This document shows positions 8,860-16,266 of a stretch of 64,000 nucleotides of DNA, in pieces. This DNA is from Pseudonocardia terrae (lineage in GTDB: Bacteria > Actinomycetota > Actinomycetes > Mycobacteriales > Pseudonocardiaceae): contig NZ_JAJTTE010000031.1 in assembly GCF_021343995.1 (NCBI RefSeq), forward strand, positions 1 through 64,000, in the 5' to 3' direction. The position numbers and the translations under genes were made by a program. Under the pieces are notes generated by a model. It was not told the DNA's origin. It made no database searches and was given only the letters and a program-made list of their open reading frames with translations. The stretch's first letter is position 1. Each line of letters opens with the position of its first letter.

Positions 8860-10722
8860 ATGCATCCGGACGATCCCGGGATCATGGGGCTGATGCTGCA
8901 GGTGGGGCGCACGGCGGTGGCCGGCGCCGATCTCGGCTCGCTGCTCTCCTCGGTCTGCACGGCGTTGCCCGCGACCCTCGGCGTCTCCGGCGCCGCGATC
9001 GTGCTGGTGGACCAGCCGGACCGGTCGGCGGCGGGGCTCGCCGGCGTCTCGGCGTCGGACACCGCGGCCGGGCGGCTCGGCGAGATGGAGCTGCGCGCCG
9101 GCACCGGGCCCGTGCAGGGTGCGGTCCGGTCCGGGCGTCCGATGGTCACCCCCGACCTCACCCGCATCGGCCCGCCGGAGCTGGCGGCCGCGGCCGCGGA
9201 CACCGGGCTGACCTGCTCGGTCGTCGTCCCGCTGCTCGTCGACGGCGAGCCCGTCGGCGGACTGCAGCTGTTCGGCCACCCGGGCCGGCCGGTCGGGGAC
9301 GGGCACGTCGACGCGGTCGCCGGGCTCGCCGACGTCCTCTCGGCGCGGCTCTCGGACGTCTGCGCGCTGCGCCGGCTCACGGCCACCGTCGCCCGGCTGA
9401 CCGCGGAGCAGGAGACGGCGCTGCCGGTCGCGCACGCCACCGGGATGCTCGCGGAGCGGTACCGCACGGACGTCGAGGAGGCCGGGCGCTACCTGGCGAG
9501 CCGGGCCCGCAAGACGGGCGTCGAGCCGGCGGAGGCCGCGCAGGCGGTGCTCGACCGGACCGACGCCCCGCCCGCGCCCGGGGAGGACACGCCCACCCAG
9601 GTGTTCGGGGCGGTGCCCCCGGGCCGCGGCGCGGACGGGTGGCCACCGAGCGTGGCGCTCCCGGCCGGGGCGGTCCCGACGCAGCGGCGCGACCCGGCGG
9701 AGGAACGCAGCCGCTCGACCGGCGGTCGCCGTCGGCTCGCGGCGGACCATCCCGGGGCGCGGGGCCCGCAGGGGACCGACCCGCAGGCCTTCCGCCGTCC
9801 GGAGTCTGCTGACCGTCCGGACCAGGCCGAGCGACCGGACCGCGTCGAGCGCTCGGACCGGGCTGACCGTCGGGACCGGGCCGAGCGTCCGGAGCACGTC
9901 GAGCGATCGGACCGGGCCGAGCGTCCGGAGCACGTCGAGCGACCGGTGCGCGCCGAGCGACCGGAGCACGTCGAGCGACCGGTGCGCGCCGAGCGTCCGG
10001 TCCCCGCCGAGCGTCCGGGCCGGCCGGACCGCCCGCAGCCCGACGCCGAGCGGTCCCGCGGATCCCGCTCGGAGGCCCGTGGTCCTCAGGGCGCGGACCC
10101 GCGGGCCGGCCGCCGGCAGCCGTGGGGTCCGGAGCAGCGCGCGACGCGGGGTCCCGTCGCGCCGGGCGCCCTCCCGCCGGCCGGGCCGGCCGGACCGCCG
10201 TCCGTCCCGTCCGCGGTGCCGCCGGCCGCGACTCCCGCGGTCCGGTCGGCCGGGTCCTCCACGCCGCCTCCCGGCGCGCCGACCGGGGTGCCTTCCGACA
10301 GGCCGGCCGGGATGCCGTCCGGCCGCCAGACCGGGGTGCCGCAGCCCCGGCAGGGCACCGCCCCCATGCCGGACGGCAGGTCCGGGCACGGTGAGGCACG
10401 GCCGCCCGCGCCGCCGTCGGGCGGCAAGCGGCGCCTGCGCGAGCCTGCGGACCGTCCGGCGCAGGGCGGCGACGTCCTGCCGGGGCGCGACCCCTGGGAC
10501 CTCGACCAGGCTGCGCTCCCCGGGCCGGGCGGGCCGCAGCGGTCCGGCGGCCGTCGTCGCGCCGAGGACCGGCCCGACGCGCCGCGGGTCCCGCAGCAGC
10601 GCCGCGACGGACAGCCCGCCGGTGACGAGTACGCAGGTCCTCGCCCCGCCGACCCCGCGGTCCCGCCCGTCCCTGGGTCGGGCGCCCCGCGCGCCCGGCA
10701 CCGGCGCGCCGACATCACCTGA
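8860..10722 (+). CDS. GAF-ANTAR domain protein with long disordered tail
   Basis: 620 residues from ATG 8860, which has GGAGGGGG 9 nt upstream; an in-frame TTG at 8818 lacks such a site. Residues about 10-160 form a GAF domain (VVPLLVDGEPVGGLQLFG typical of its last strands). Residues about 170-230 form an ANTAR domain, an RNA-binding antiterminator module (VAHATGMLAERYRTDVEEAG). Most GAF-ANTAR proteins stop there at about 240 residues. This one continues for about 390 residues of Arg/Pro/Glu/Asp/Gly-rich low-complexity sequence, including tandem 12-residue repeats with PEHVERPVRAER. The tail should be disordered and highly charged. The ligand and RNA targets are unknown. Confidence 0.85.
   Translation: MHPDDPGIMGLMLQVGRTAVAGADLGSLLSSVCTALPATLGVSGAAIVLVDQPDRSAAGLAGVSASDTAAGRLGEMELRAGTGPVQGAVRSGRPMVTPDLTRIGPPELAAAAADTGLTCSVVVPLLVDGEPVGGLQLFGHPGRPVGDGHVDAVAGLADVLSARLSDVCALRRLTATVARLTAEQETALPVAHATGMLAERYRTDVEEAGRYLASRARKTGVEPAEAAQAVLDRTDAPPAPGEDTPTQVFGAVPPGRGADGWPPSVALPAGAVPTQRRDPAEERSRSTGGRRRLAADHPGARGPQGTDPQAFRRPESADRPDQAERPDRVERSDRADRRDRAERPEHVERSDRAERPEHVERPVRAERPEHVERPVRAERPVPAERPGRPDRPQPDAERSRGSRSEARGPQGADPRAGRRQPWGPEQRATRGPVAPGALPPAGPAGPPSVPSAVPPAATPAVRSAGSSTPPPGAPTGVPSDRPAGMPSGRQTGVPQPRQGTAPMPDGRSGHGEARPPAPPSGGKRRLREPADRPAQGGDVLPGRDPWDLDQAALPGPGGPQRSGGRRRAEDRPDAPRVPQQRRDGQPAGDEYAGPRPADPAVPPVPGSGAPRARHRRADIT
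9880..10023 (+). repeat. 36-bp tandem repeat inside the GAF-ANTAR gene
   Basis: Four in-register copies begin at 9880, 9916, 9952 and 9988 with GCCGAGCG; weaker copies extend to about 9820. Each encodes 12 residues such as AERPEHVERPVR. A unit length divisible by three keeps the frame, so copy number can vary without breaking the gene. Confidence 0.85.
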
Positions 10723-10843
10723 CCAGGCCGAACCTCGCCGCCCCCCGGTTGAGCGCCGGCATCGCCTGACCCGGCCGGACCCTCGCCGCCCCCGGTTGAG
10801 CGCCGGCCCGCCGACATCACCTGACCCGCCGGACCCCTCGCGG
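10713..10843 (+). repeat. 47-bp tandem repeat after the GAF-ANTAR gene
   Basis: Units at 10713-10759 and 10760-10806, each starting CATC(A/G)CCTGACC and ending GGTTGAGCGCCGG, plus a partial third at 10815-10843. The first unit spans the stop codon of the upstream gene, so the duplication arose from its 3' end. No gene lies between here and the riboswitch. Confidence 0.8.
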
Positions 10844-10914
10844 CCTCCTGCCCGTCACGCGGACGTCACACGACGCGGACGGGGGAGGCGGTGGCACGCG
10901 GCGGCGGGGCGACG

Positions 10915-10920
10915 TAGGGT
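10915..10920 (+). promoter_or_regulatory. Probable -10 box upstream of the TPP riboswitch
   Basis: TAGGGT at 10915-10920 lies about 12-15 nt before the aptamer and would place the transcript start near 10927. No good -35 box is visible. Confidence 0.4.
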
Positions 10921-10929
10921 CTGGAGCCG

Positions 10930-11024
10930 AACCGCGGGAGCACTCACGATCCGAGGCTGAGAGGGCGGCAGGACCGGCCGTCGACCGTTCGCACCTGACC
11001 CGGTTAGCACCGGCGTAGGGAGGA
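10930..11024 (+). ncRNA. TPP riboswitch (THI box)
   Basis: The conserved THI-element signatures are all present in order: GGGAGC near 10936, GGCTGAGAGGG at 10955-10965, ACCTGACCCGGTTAGCACC near 10993-11011 and GGCGTAGGGAGG ending near 11023. CTGAGA and ACCTGA are the pyrimidine-sensing and helper-loop cores. The 3' strand of the aptamer contains the GGGAGGA Shine-Dalgarno sequence of the next gene, so ligand binding would directly hide the ribosome-binding site. It controls the three-gene importer that follows. Confidence 0.95.
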
Positions 11025-11035
11025 CCGTGTCGCGA

Positions 11036-12085
11036 ATGTCGCCGTCCCTGTCACGCGTTCCGCTTCGGCTGGGCGCCCTCGTCGTGGGCCTGGCCCTGCT
11101 CCTCGTCGGCTGTGGCGGGGCGGCCGGGCAGCAGCAGGGCTCGCCGCAGACCATCCGGATCGCCCTGGACTGGACCCCGAACACGAACCACAGCGGCCTC
11201 TACGTCGCGCAGCAGGAGGGCTGGTTCCGCGACGCGGGGCTCGACGTCCAGTTCCTCCCGTACAGCGACACCTCGCCGGACACCCTCGTGGGCAACGGCG
11301 CCGCCGAGTTCGGCATCAGCTTCCAGGACTCGTTCACCTTCTCGAGGTCGGCGGGCGCCGAGATCACCTCGGTGATGGCGATCCTGCAGCACTGGGCCAC
11401 CGAGATCGCCGTGAAGGCCGACCGCAGCGACATCACCTCCCCCAAGGACCTCGACGGCAAGATCTACGGCGGGTTCGGCAACCCCGGCGAGCAGCCGAAG
11501 ATGCGCAAGGTCATCCAGGACGCCGGCGGGAAGGGCGACTTCCAGACCGTCACCCTGGGGACCAGTGCCTACGAGGCGCTCTACGCCGGGAAGGTCGACT
11601 TCACCGAGCCGTTCGTGGCGTGGGAGGGCATCGAGGCCCAGCTGCGCAACGAGCCGCTGAAGACCTTCAAGTACACCGACTACGGCTTCCCGGACGCCTA
11701 CAGCGTCCTGCTGATCGGCAACTCCCCCTGGCTGAAGGACCACCCGGACCAGGCACGGAAGTTCGTGCAGGCCGCGCAGCGCGGGTACCAGCTGGCCGCC
11801 GACGACCCGGCCCGCGCGGCCAAGGACCTGCAGGACGCCAACCCCGGCGCCTTCACCGAGCCCGAGCTCGTGACCCGCAGCCAGGACATGCTGGCGAAGG
11901 ACTACCTGAAGGACGACGCGGGCAAGGTCGGCACGCAGACGCTCGATCGTTGGCAGGGTTTCTCCGGCTTCCTCGTCGACTCCGGCGCGGTCACCGACGC
12001 GTCCGGGAAGCCCGTCACCACCCGGCCGGACTTCTCGACGTGGTTCACCAACGACTACCTGGCCCCGGGCGGGGCCACGTCGTGA
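11036..12085 (+). CDS. thiY: Thiamine-pyrimidine precursor ABC transporter, substrate-binding lipoprotein (ThiY/NMT1-like)
   Basis: 349 residues from ATG 11036, 11 nt after GGGAGGA; GTG 11027 is also in frame but only 2 nt from that site. The signal peptide ends in lipobox LVGC, so the mature protein should be a lipid-anchored exported receptor. The NMT1/ThiY family core begins IALDWTPNTNHSGLYVA and includes YGGFGNPGEQP and DFTEPFVAWEG. Family members bind formylaminopyrimidine or HMP, salvage precursors for thiamine. The upstream TPP riboswitch strongly supports that role. The next two genes encode the permease and ATPase in overlapping order. Confidence 0.92.
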   Translation: MSPSLSRVPLRLGALVVGLALLLVGCGGAAGQQQGSPQTIRIALDWTPNTNHSGLYVAQQEGWFRDAGLDVQFLPYSDTSPDTLVGNGAAEFGISFQDSFTFSRSAGAEITSVMAILQHWATEIAVKADRSDITSPKDLDGKIYGGFGNPGEQPKMRKVIQDAGGKGDFQTVTLGTSAYEALYAGKVDFTEPFVAWEGIEAQLRNEPLKTFKYTDYGFPDAYSVLLIGNSPWLKDHPDQARKFVQAAQRGYQLAADDPARAAKDLQDANPGAFTEPELVTRSQDMLAKDYLKDDAGKVGTQTLDRWQGFSGFLVDSGAVTDASGKPVTTRPDFSTWFTNDYLAPGGATS

Positions 12086-12993
12086 CCCGCGCCGACCACC
12101 GCGCCGACCACCGCGCCGACCACCGCGTCGACCACCGGGCCGGCACCGAGCCCGGGGTGACGCCGTCGCCAGCCCTACCGGGACGCACGGGACGCACCGA
12201 CCGCTCGCCCGCGCGGCGACCGGCCCGCGGGCGCACCTCGCTGCTCGGCCGGGTCGCCCCGCCGGTGCTGGTGGTGCTGCTCCTGCTCGTGGTGTGGCAG
12301 TGGACCGTGACGGCACTCGACGTGCGCCCGCAGGTGCTGCCGTCGCCGCTGCGGGTGGTGGAGCAGGGCTGGGCGTTCCGCGACGTGCTGTGGGCCAACA
12401 CCGTGCCGACGCTGCAGGTCACCGGCGTCGGTTTCGCGGTCTCGCTCGCGGTGGGCTGGGTGCTGGCCGTCGTCGTCGACTTCTCGCCGTGGCTGCGCCG
12501 GGCGCTGGTGCCGCTGCTGGTCGCCTCGCAGACGTTGCCGATCATCGCCATCGCCCCGCTGATGATCATCTGGTTCGGCTTCGGGCTGCTGCCGAAGGTG
12601 CTGGTGATCGCGCTGGTGACCTTCTTCCCGATCGCCGTCGGGCTCATCGAGGGCTTCTCGCGGGCCGATCCCGAGGCGTCGAACCTCCTGCGGAGCATGG
12701 GCGGCGGACGCTGGGCGGAGTTCCGGTACGTCCGGCTGCCCGGGGCGCTGCCGTCGTTCTTCACCGCGCTGCGCATCGCGATCACGTACGCGGTCACGGG
12801 GGCGATCTTCGCGGAGTACGTCGGGGCGCGAGCCGGGCTGGGGATCTACATGGCCCAGCAGAAGAACTCGTTCCGCACCGACCTCGTCCTGGCGGCCGTG
12901 GCCGTGGCGGCGCTGGTCAGCGTCGCGCTGTTCGGGCTGACCTACCTGGTCGAGCGGGTCGTGGCGCCGTGGATCCGGAGGACGCGGTCGTGA
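12082..12993 (+). CDS. thiX: Thiamine-precursor ABC transporter permease (ThiX-like)
   Basis: 303 residues from GTG 12082, which overlaps the thiY stop by 4 nt. The cytoplasmic N-terminus (about 55 residues) starts with four tandem RADH-type tetrapeptides from a 12-bp DNA repeat and is longer than usual. Residues about 55-300 form a BPD_transp_1 permease with six helices: LVVLLLLVVWQWTV first, and the ATPase-coupling loop EASNLLRSMGGGRWAEFRYV near 195. It belongs to the SsuC/TauC/ThiX group and forms the membrane channel of the riboswitch-controlled importer. Confidence 0.9.
   Translation: MTRADHRADHRADHRVDHRAGTEPGVTPSPALPGRTGRTDRSPARRPARGRTSLLGRVAPPVLVVLLLLVVWQWTVTALDVRPQVLPSPLRVVEQGWAFRDVLWANTVPTLQVTGVGFAVSLAVGWVLAVVVDFSPWLRRALVPLLVASQTLPIIAIAPLMIIWFGFGLLPKVLVIALVTFFPIAVGLIEGFSRADPEASNLLRSMGGGRWAEFRYVRLPGALPSFFTALRIAITYAVTGAIFAEYVGARAGLGIYMAQQKNSFRTDLVLAAVAVAALVSVALFGLTYLVERVVAPWIRRTRS
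12088..12135 (+). repeat. 12-bp tandem repeat in the thiX N-terminus
   Basis: Four copies of CGCGCCGACCAC (the fourth has one change) encode RADH-RADH-RADH-RVDH immediately after the start codon. The repeat keeps frame and lengthens only the cytoplasmic N-terminus. Confidence 0.85.
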
Positions 12994-13742
12994 CCCTGTT
13001 GAAGATCACCGTCGACGGTGTCGAGCTCGCGTTCGGCGACCTGCCCGTGCTCGACGGGGTGTCGTTCGACGTGGCGCCGGGCGAGTTCGTCTCGATCCTC
13101 GGACCGAGCGGGTGCGGCAAGAGCACGCTCTTCGGCGTGCTGGCCGGGCTCGTGGCGCCGTTCCGCGGCCGGGTGCTGGTCGACGGCGCGCCCGCGGGCC
13201 GGGAGACCTTCGGCTACATGCCGCAGAAGGATCTGCTCTTCCCGTGGCGCACGGTGCTGGACAACACGACGCTCGGGCTCGAGGTCGGCGGGATGCGCCG
13301 GCGGGAGGCCCGGGAGCGCGCGCGGGAGCTGTTCGGGCCGTTCGGACTGGTCGGCTTCGAGAAGTCCCGGCCGGCCGAGCTCTCCGGCGGGATGCGCCAG
13401 CGGGCGGCGCTGCTGCGCACGGTGGTGCAGGACCGTGAGGTGCTGCTGCTCGACGAGCCCTTCGGCGCTCTCGACTCGCTCACCCGCACCGCGATGCAGG
13501 AGTGGCTGGAGGACGTCCGCGGCCGGTTCGGCTGGACGGTCCTGTTGATCACCCACGACATCCGGGAGGCGGTGTTCCTCTCCGACCGGGTCCTGGTGCT
13601 CTCCCCCCGCCCGGCACACGTCGCCCGCGAGGTGCGGATCGACCTGCCGCGGCCGCGCGAGGTCGGGGTGCTCACCGATCCCGCCTTCGCCGCCGCCGAG
13701 GCCGAGCTGCTCGACACCCTGCGCGGCGGGACCCGGCTCTAG
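12990..13742 (+). CDS. thiZ: Thiamine-precursor ABC transporter ATPase (ThiZ-like)
   Basis: 250 residues from GTG 12990, overlapping the permease stop by 4 nt. All ABC motifs are intact: Walker A GPSGCGKST near residue 38, Q-loop MPQKDLLFPWRT near 78, signature LSGGMRQRAALLRT near 131, Walker B VLLLDEPFGALD near 151 and switch His in LLITHDIREAV near 187. It belongs to the SsuB/TauB/ThiZ group and powers the importer encoded by the two preceding genes under the TPP riboswitch. Confidence 0.93.
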   Translation: MTLLKITVDGVELAFGDLPVLDGVSFDVAPGEFVSILGPSGCGKSTLFGVLAGLVAPFRGRVLVDGAPAGRETFGYMPQKDLLFPWRTVLDNTTLGLEVGGMRRREARERARELFGPFGLVGFEKSRPAELSGGMRQRAALLRTVVQDREVLLLDEPFGALDSLTRTAMQEWLEDVRGRFGWTVLLITHDIREAVFLSDRVLVLSPRPAHVAREVRIDLPRPREVGVLTDPAFAAAEAELLDTLRGGTRL

Positions 13743-13773
13743 TCCCTTCCCGGCCCTACTCCGGCCCCGGCCC

Positions 13774-13785
13774 TACCCTGGGCGC
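13774..13785 (+). promoter_or_regulatory. Leaderless-type -10 box
   Basis: TACCCT at 13774-13779, 6 nt before GTG 13786, with no Shine-Dalgarno sequence between them. Confidence 0.5.
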
Positions 13786-14031
13786 GTGGACATCACGCCC
13801 GGGGCGCTCAAGCACGGCATCCCGGCCGACGCCATCCGGGCGGTCGTGGCCGCCCCGCTGTGGCGGGTGCCCCAGCATCCGGGGCGCACGCTGTGCATCG
13901 GGCCCGACGGCGACCGCAACCTGCTGGAGGTCGTGGTCGAGCGCGGGCCCGCGGGGGACCGGGTGGTGCACGCGATGCGGCTGCGGCCGAAGCACTACGG
14001 GCACCTGCACCGCGACCACCGAGCCGGCTGA
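13786..14031 (+). CDS. Small BrnT/toxin-like protein
   Basis: 81 residues. The pattern HGIPADAIRAVV, then a strand pair with RTLCIGPDGDRNLLEVVVER, then HAMRLRPKHY near the end resembles small actinobacterial proteins related to the BrnT/RelE-like fold, in which these positions surround a catalytic surface. No BrnA-like or other antitoxin gene is adjacent on either side, so it looks like an orphan. The C-terminus is His-rich (HYGHLHRDH). The family link is from memory of the pattern and toxicity is not implied by anything else here. Confidence 0.6.
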   Translation: MDITPGALKHGIPADAIRAVVAAPLWRVPQHPGRTLCIGPDGDRNLLEVVVERGPAGDRVVHAMRLRPKHYGHLHRDHRAG

Positions 14032-14067
14032 GGTTCCACCGCGCGGGCGACCACCGCCGCCTGCGCC

Positions 14068-14147
14068 CCGACTCGCGGGGCTGGAGCTCGCGACTCGCGG
14101 AAGCCCACAGCGCGACTCGCGGGAGCCCACAGCGCGACTCGCGGGAA
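14068..14147 (+). repeat. Tandem copies of the CGACTCGCGG repeat (copy group A)
   Basis: Four copies of CGACTCGCGG at about 21-23 bp spacing, separated by GAGCCCACAGCG-like segments, lie in the spacer between convergent genes. The same element recurs at 19021-19062, inside cobG (21776-21915) and inside cobN (25147-25251). Confidence 0.8.
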
Positions 14148-14159
14148 CGGGCGGGCAGG

Positions 14160-14199
14160 CCGGGACCCCGACCGCCGGGCGCGGCGGTCGGGGTCCCGG
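14160..14199. terminator. Very strong bidirectional hairpin terminator
   Basis: A perfect 17-bp stem, CCGGGACCCCGACCGCC against GGCGGTCGGGGTCCCGG, with a 6-nt loop. It lies between the convergent BrnT-like and IniB-domain genes and would stop transcription from both sides. No T-run follows. Confidence 0.8.
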
Positions 14200-14240
14200 T
14201 CCGGTGCGGAGTGTCCTGGCGGCGCTCCGCACCCGTCCGA

Positions 14241-15146
14241 TCAGACGTGCAGGTCGAACGAGTGGTCGATCGAGTGGTCGTCGGTCGGGTGGTTGTCGAC
14301 CGTGTGGTCGTCCGCCGTCGTGATCGTGTGGTCGTCGGTGAACGAGTGGTCGTCGGTGACGTGGGTGTCGGTGTCGTTGTGCCCGCTGTCGGTGTGCGAG
14401 TCGTTGTGCGAGTCGTTGTGGCTGTCGGTCGAGTTGTGGGCGTTGGTCTGGCTCGCGTTGCCGCCCTTGTCCGCCAGCGAGCCGGAGCCGAAGTTCGACA
14501 GGTGGTCGTTGCTGTCGGTGAAGTTGCCGGTCGCGGAGTTCGTGCCGGAGATCGCGCCGCCGTGGTCGGCGGTGGCGCCGGACTGGTTGACGGCCGAGCC
14601 GGTGCCGAAGGAGGCGGCGTTGTCGTTCCCGTTCACGACGTCGTTGCCCCAGCCGGCCACGGCGTGGTCACCCGTCGCGACGGGCGCCCGGTTGTCGCCG
14701 CCGACCGCGACGGCGCCGTCGCCGGTGGCGTTGGCCTGGTGCAGGTCGATGCGCTGGTCGACGTCGCCGCCGTGGGTGTCGATGTCCTGGTGGAAGGACT
14801 GGTCGATGAACGTCCGGCGGTCGTCGACGAAGGTGTTGGTGATGTAGGTCTTCAGGTAGTTGGCCGCCTCGGTGTGCGGGTCGTGGTGGCCCGAGTCGGA
14901 GTCGGAGTCGTCGGCGTGGTGGTGGTGCACGGGCGGGGCCGGCGGCAGCTCGTGGTGGCCGTGCCCGTCCCAGTCGTGGTGCGGGCTGTCGGCGGCGAGG
15001 GTCACGGCGTCCTTGATGTCCTCGGGCGACAGGTCGGCGAGCCCGCACTCCTGGAGGTAGCCGGTCGGGTTCGCGAGGAACGCCTGCTGCGCGGCGGGGT
15101 CCTTCAGCAGGTTCATGAGCAGGTCGAGCAGCGTCGTGGTGGCCAC
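14241..15146 (-). CDS. IniB N-terminal domain protein with His/Asp-rich tail
   Basis: 301 residues from GTG 15146, preceded by GGGAG. Residues 1-50 (TLLDLLMNLLKDPAAQQAFL, then GLADLSPEDIKDAV) match the IniB N-terminal domain. In mycobacteria iniB is co-transcribed with the dynamin-like iniA and iniC and induced by cell-wall inhibitors. A His/Asp stretch follows (GHGHHELPPAPPVHHHH), then a Gly/Asn/Ala-rich repeat-like middle, then a tail dominated by His, Asp, Ser, Thr and Asn (DSHNDSHNDSHTDSG). The tail could bind divalent metals. No signal peptide is visible. No iniA/iniC gene lies next to it, but an Hsp70 gene and a dynamin-like fusion lie within 15 kb. Confidence 0.82.
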   Translation of the reverse strand: MATTTLLDLLMNLLKDPAAQQAFLANPTGYLQECGLADLSPEDIKDAVTLAADSPHHDWDGHGHHELPPAPPVHHHHADDSDSDSGHHDPHTEAANYLKTYITNTFVDDRRTFIDQSFHQDIDTHGGDVDQRIDLHQANATGDGAVAVGGDNRAPVATGDHAVAGWGNDVVNGNDNAASFGTGSAVNQSGATADHGGAISGTNSATGNFTDSNDHLSNFGSGSLADKGGNASQTNAHNSTDSHNDSHNDSHTDSGHNDTDTHVTDDHSFTDDHTITTADDHTVDNHPTDDHSIDHSFDLHV

Positions 15147-15516
15147 GTGGTCTCCCGGAAGTCGTCGTGGGGTTCGCCCTCGGTGGGCGGTTCGGCGACG
15201 ACGTTAGGAACGGGGGCCGCCGAGGGGATCGGGCGTGATCCCCGTTTCCCGCGGTGGCCGTGGGGGGACGGTGCGGCAATTCCGGCAATGGGGCAGGGAC
15301 GCGCCTGATCCACGCATCCGAGCTGCAACGACTCCATTATTCGAACGCAATCGGACGATGCGGGAAGAAGGCGGCGAGCCGGTCCGAACGCGCGTTTCTC
15401 CGGTCGACTTTACCTATTGATGAGAAAACGTTCGCAGAGCGCGGGGAAAGGCCGGGTCGCTCTTGACCCGGACTTGTCCTGATCCCCCGTTCCGTGCCCC
15501 GATCGGGTGCGGGGGC
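15147..15516. other. Intergenic region with the IniB-gene promoter
   Basis: 370 bp without a gene. On the minus strand TAACGT (15201-15206) is a plausible -10 box for the IniB-domain gene, giving a leader of about 50 nt. The segment 15330-15430 is AT-richer than its surroundings (ATTATTCGAACG, TTTACCTATTGATGAGAAAA), which is unusual here and may mark a regulatory or transferred stretch. No repeat or RNA is recognised. Confidence 0.5.
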
Positions 15517-16173
15517 TCAACCCGGGAGCTCGGCGAGCGCCCCGACGGTCGGCACCCGGTGGTCCGGCGCCCGCACGTGCCCGGGGTAGCGGCGGCCGTC
15601 GCGGTCGATCCACGCCGTGCGCATCCCGGCGGCCGCGGCACCGTGCAGGTCCCACGGGTGCACGGCGACCATGAGCAGCTCGCCGGGCTCCTTGCGGCAC
15701 ACCCGGGCGGCGAACTCGTACGCGCCCGGGGCCGGCTTCCAGATCCCGGCGTCGTCGACCGAGAGGACGTGGTCGAACTCGCCGCGGATCCCCGCCTCGG
15801 CGAGCAGCCGCTCGGCGACCGAGGTGGCGCCGTTGGACAGGGTGACCAGCCGCGACCCGGCCGCCCGCAGCCGCCGCACCCCCTCGACGACGTCGGGATG
15901 CAGGGGGAGCCCGAGGAACCCCCTGATCACATGGTCGGGTGCGTCCTCGTCGGAGGTGTAGGGCGCCAGGAGGTCCTGCGCGGTCTCCCGGGCCACCTCG
16001 CCGAAGGGCCGGTAGTCCCCCGCGGCGGCGAGCGCGATCCCCTCGCGCAGGGTGCTCGCGAACCACAGGGTCGAGAGGTGGTCGGGTGCGCCGAGCTCGA
16101 CGAACCGGTCGGCGAGGGGGCGCAGGTCGGAGAGGGTCTCGTTGACGTCGAAGACCAGCGTCGCGGGTGCCAT
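15517..16173 (-). CDS. HAD-superfamily hydrolase, haloacid dehalogenase type II-like
   Basis: 218 residues. Motif I is VFDVNETLSD with the nucleophilic Asp near residue 9; motif II is LVTLSNGAT near 109; the conserved Lys lies in GIWKPAPGAYEFA near 150; motif III is MVAVHPWDLHGAAAAGM near 176. These match (S)-2-haloacid dehalogenase type II proteins, although many close relatives act on other small substrates. The cap domain lies between motifs I and II. It converges with nothing and diverges from cobL with a 93-bp gap. Cytosolic; the substrate is not deducible. Confidence 0.88.
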   Translation of the reverse strand: MAPATLVFDVNETLSDLRPLADRFVELGAPDHLSTLWFASTLREGIALAAAGDYRPFGEVARETAQDLLAPYTSDEDAPDHVIRGFLGLPLHPDVVEGVRRLRAAGSRLVTLSNGATSVAERLLAEAGIRGEFDHVLSVDDAGIWKPAPGAYEFAARVCRKEPGELLMVAVHPWDLHGAAAAGMRTAWIDRDGRRYPGHVRAPDHRVPTVGALAELPG

Positions 16174-16252
16174 GTGGGCGATCGTGGCACCCGGGGGCCC
16201 GTCCTGCCGTGCTTCCGCCCACGACTCCGGCCGCGATCACCCGGCCGCCACG

Positions 16253-16266
16253 TATGGTCTGCACCC
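16253..16266 (+). promoter_or_regulatory. Leaderless-type -10 box for cobL
   Basis: TATGGT at 16253-16258 lies 8 nt before GTG 16267 with no Shine-Dalgarno sequence. No cobalamin riboswitch is seen here, unlike upstream of cobN. Confidence 0.5.

Noticed and set aside
15463-16266. Upstream extension of the cobL reading frame
   Set aside because: The frame is open but runs antisense to the HAD gene; the GTG at 16267 with TATGGT upstream and the start of CbiE similarity fix the start.
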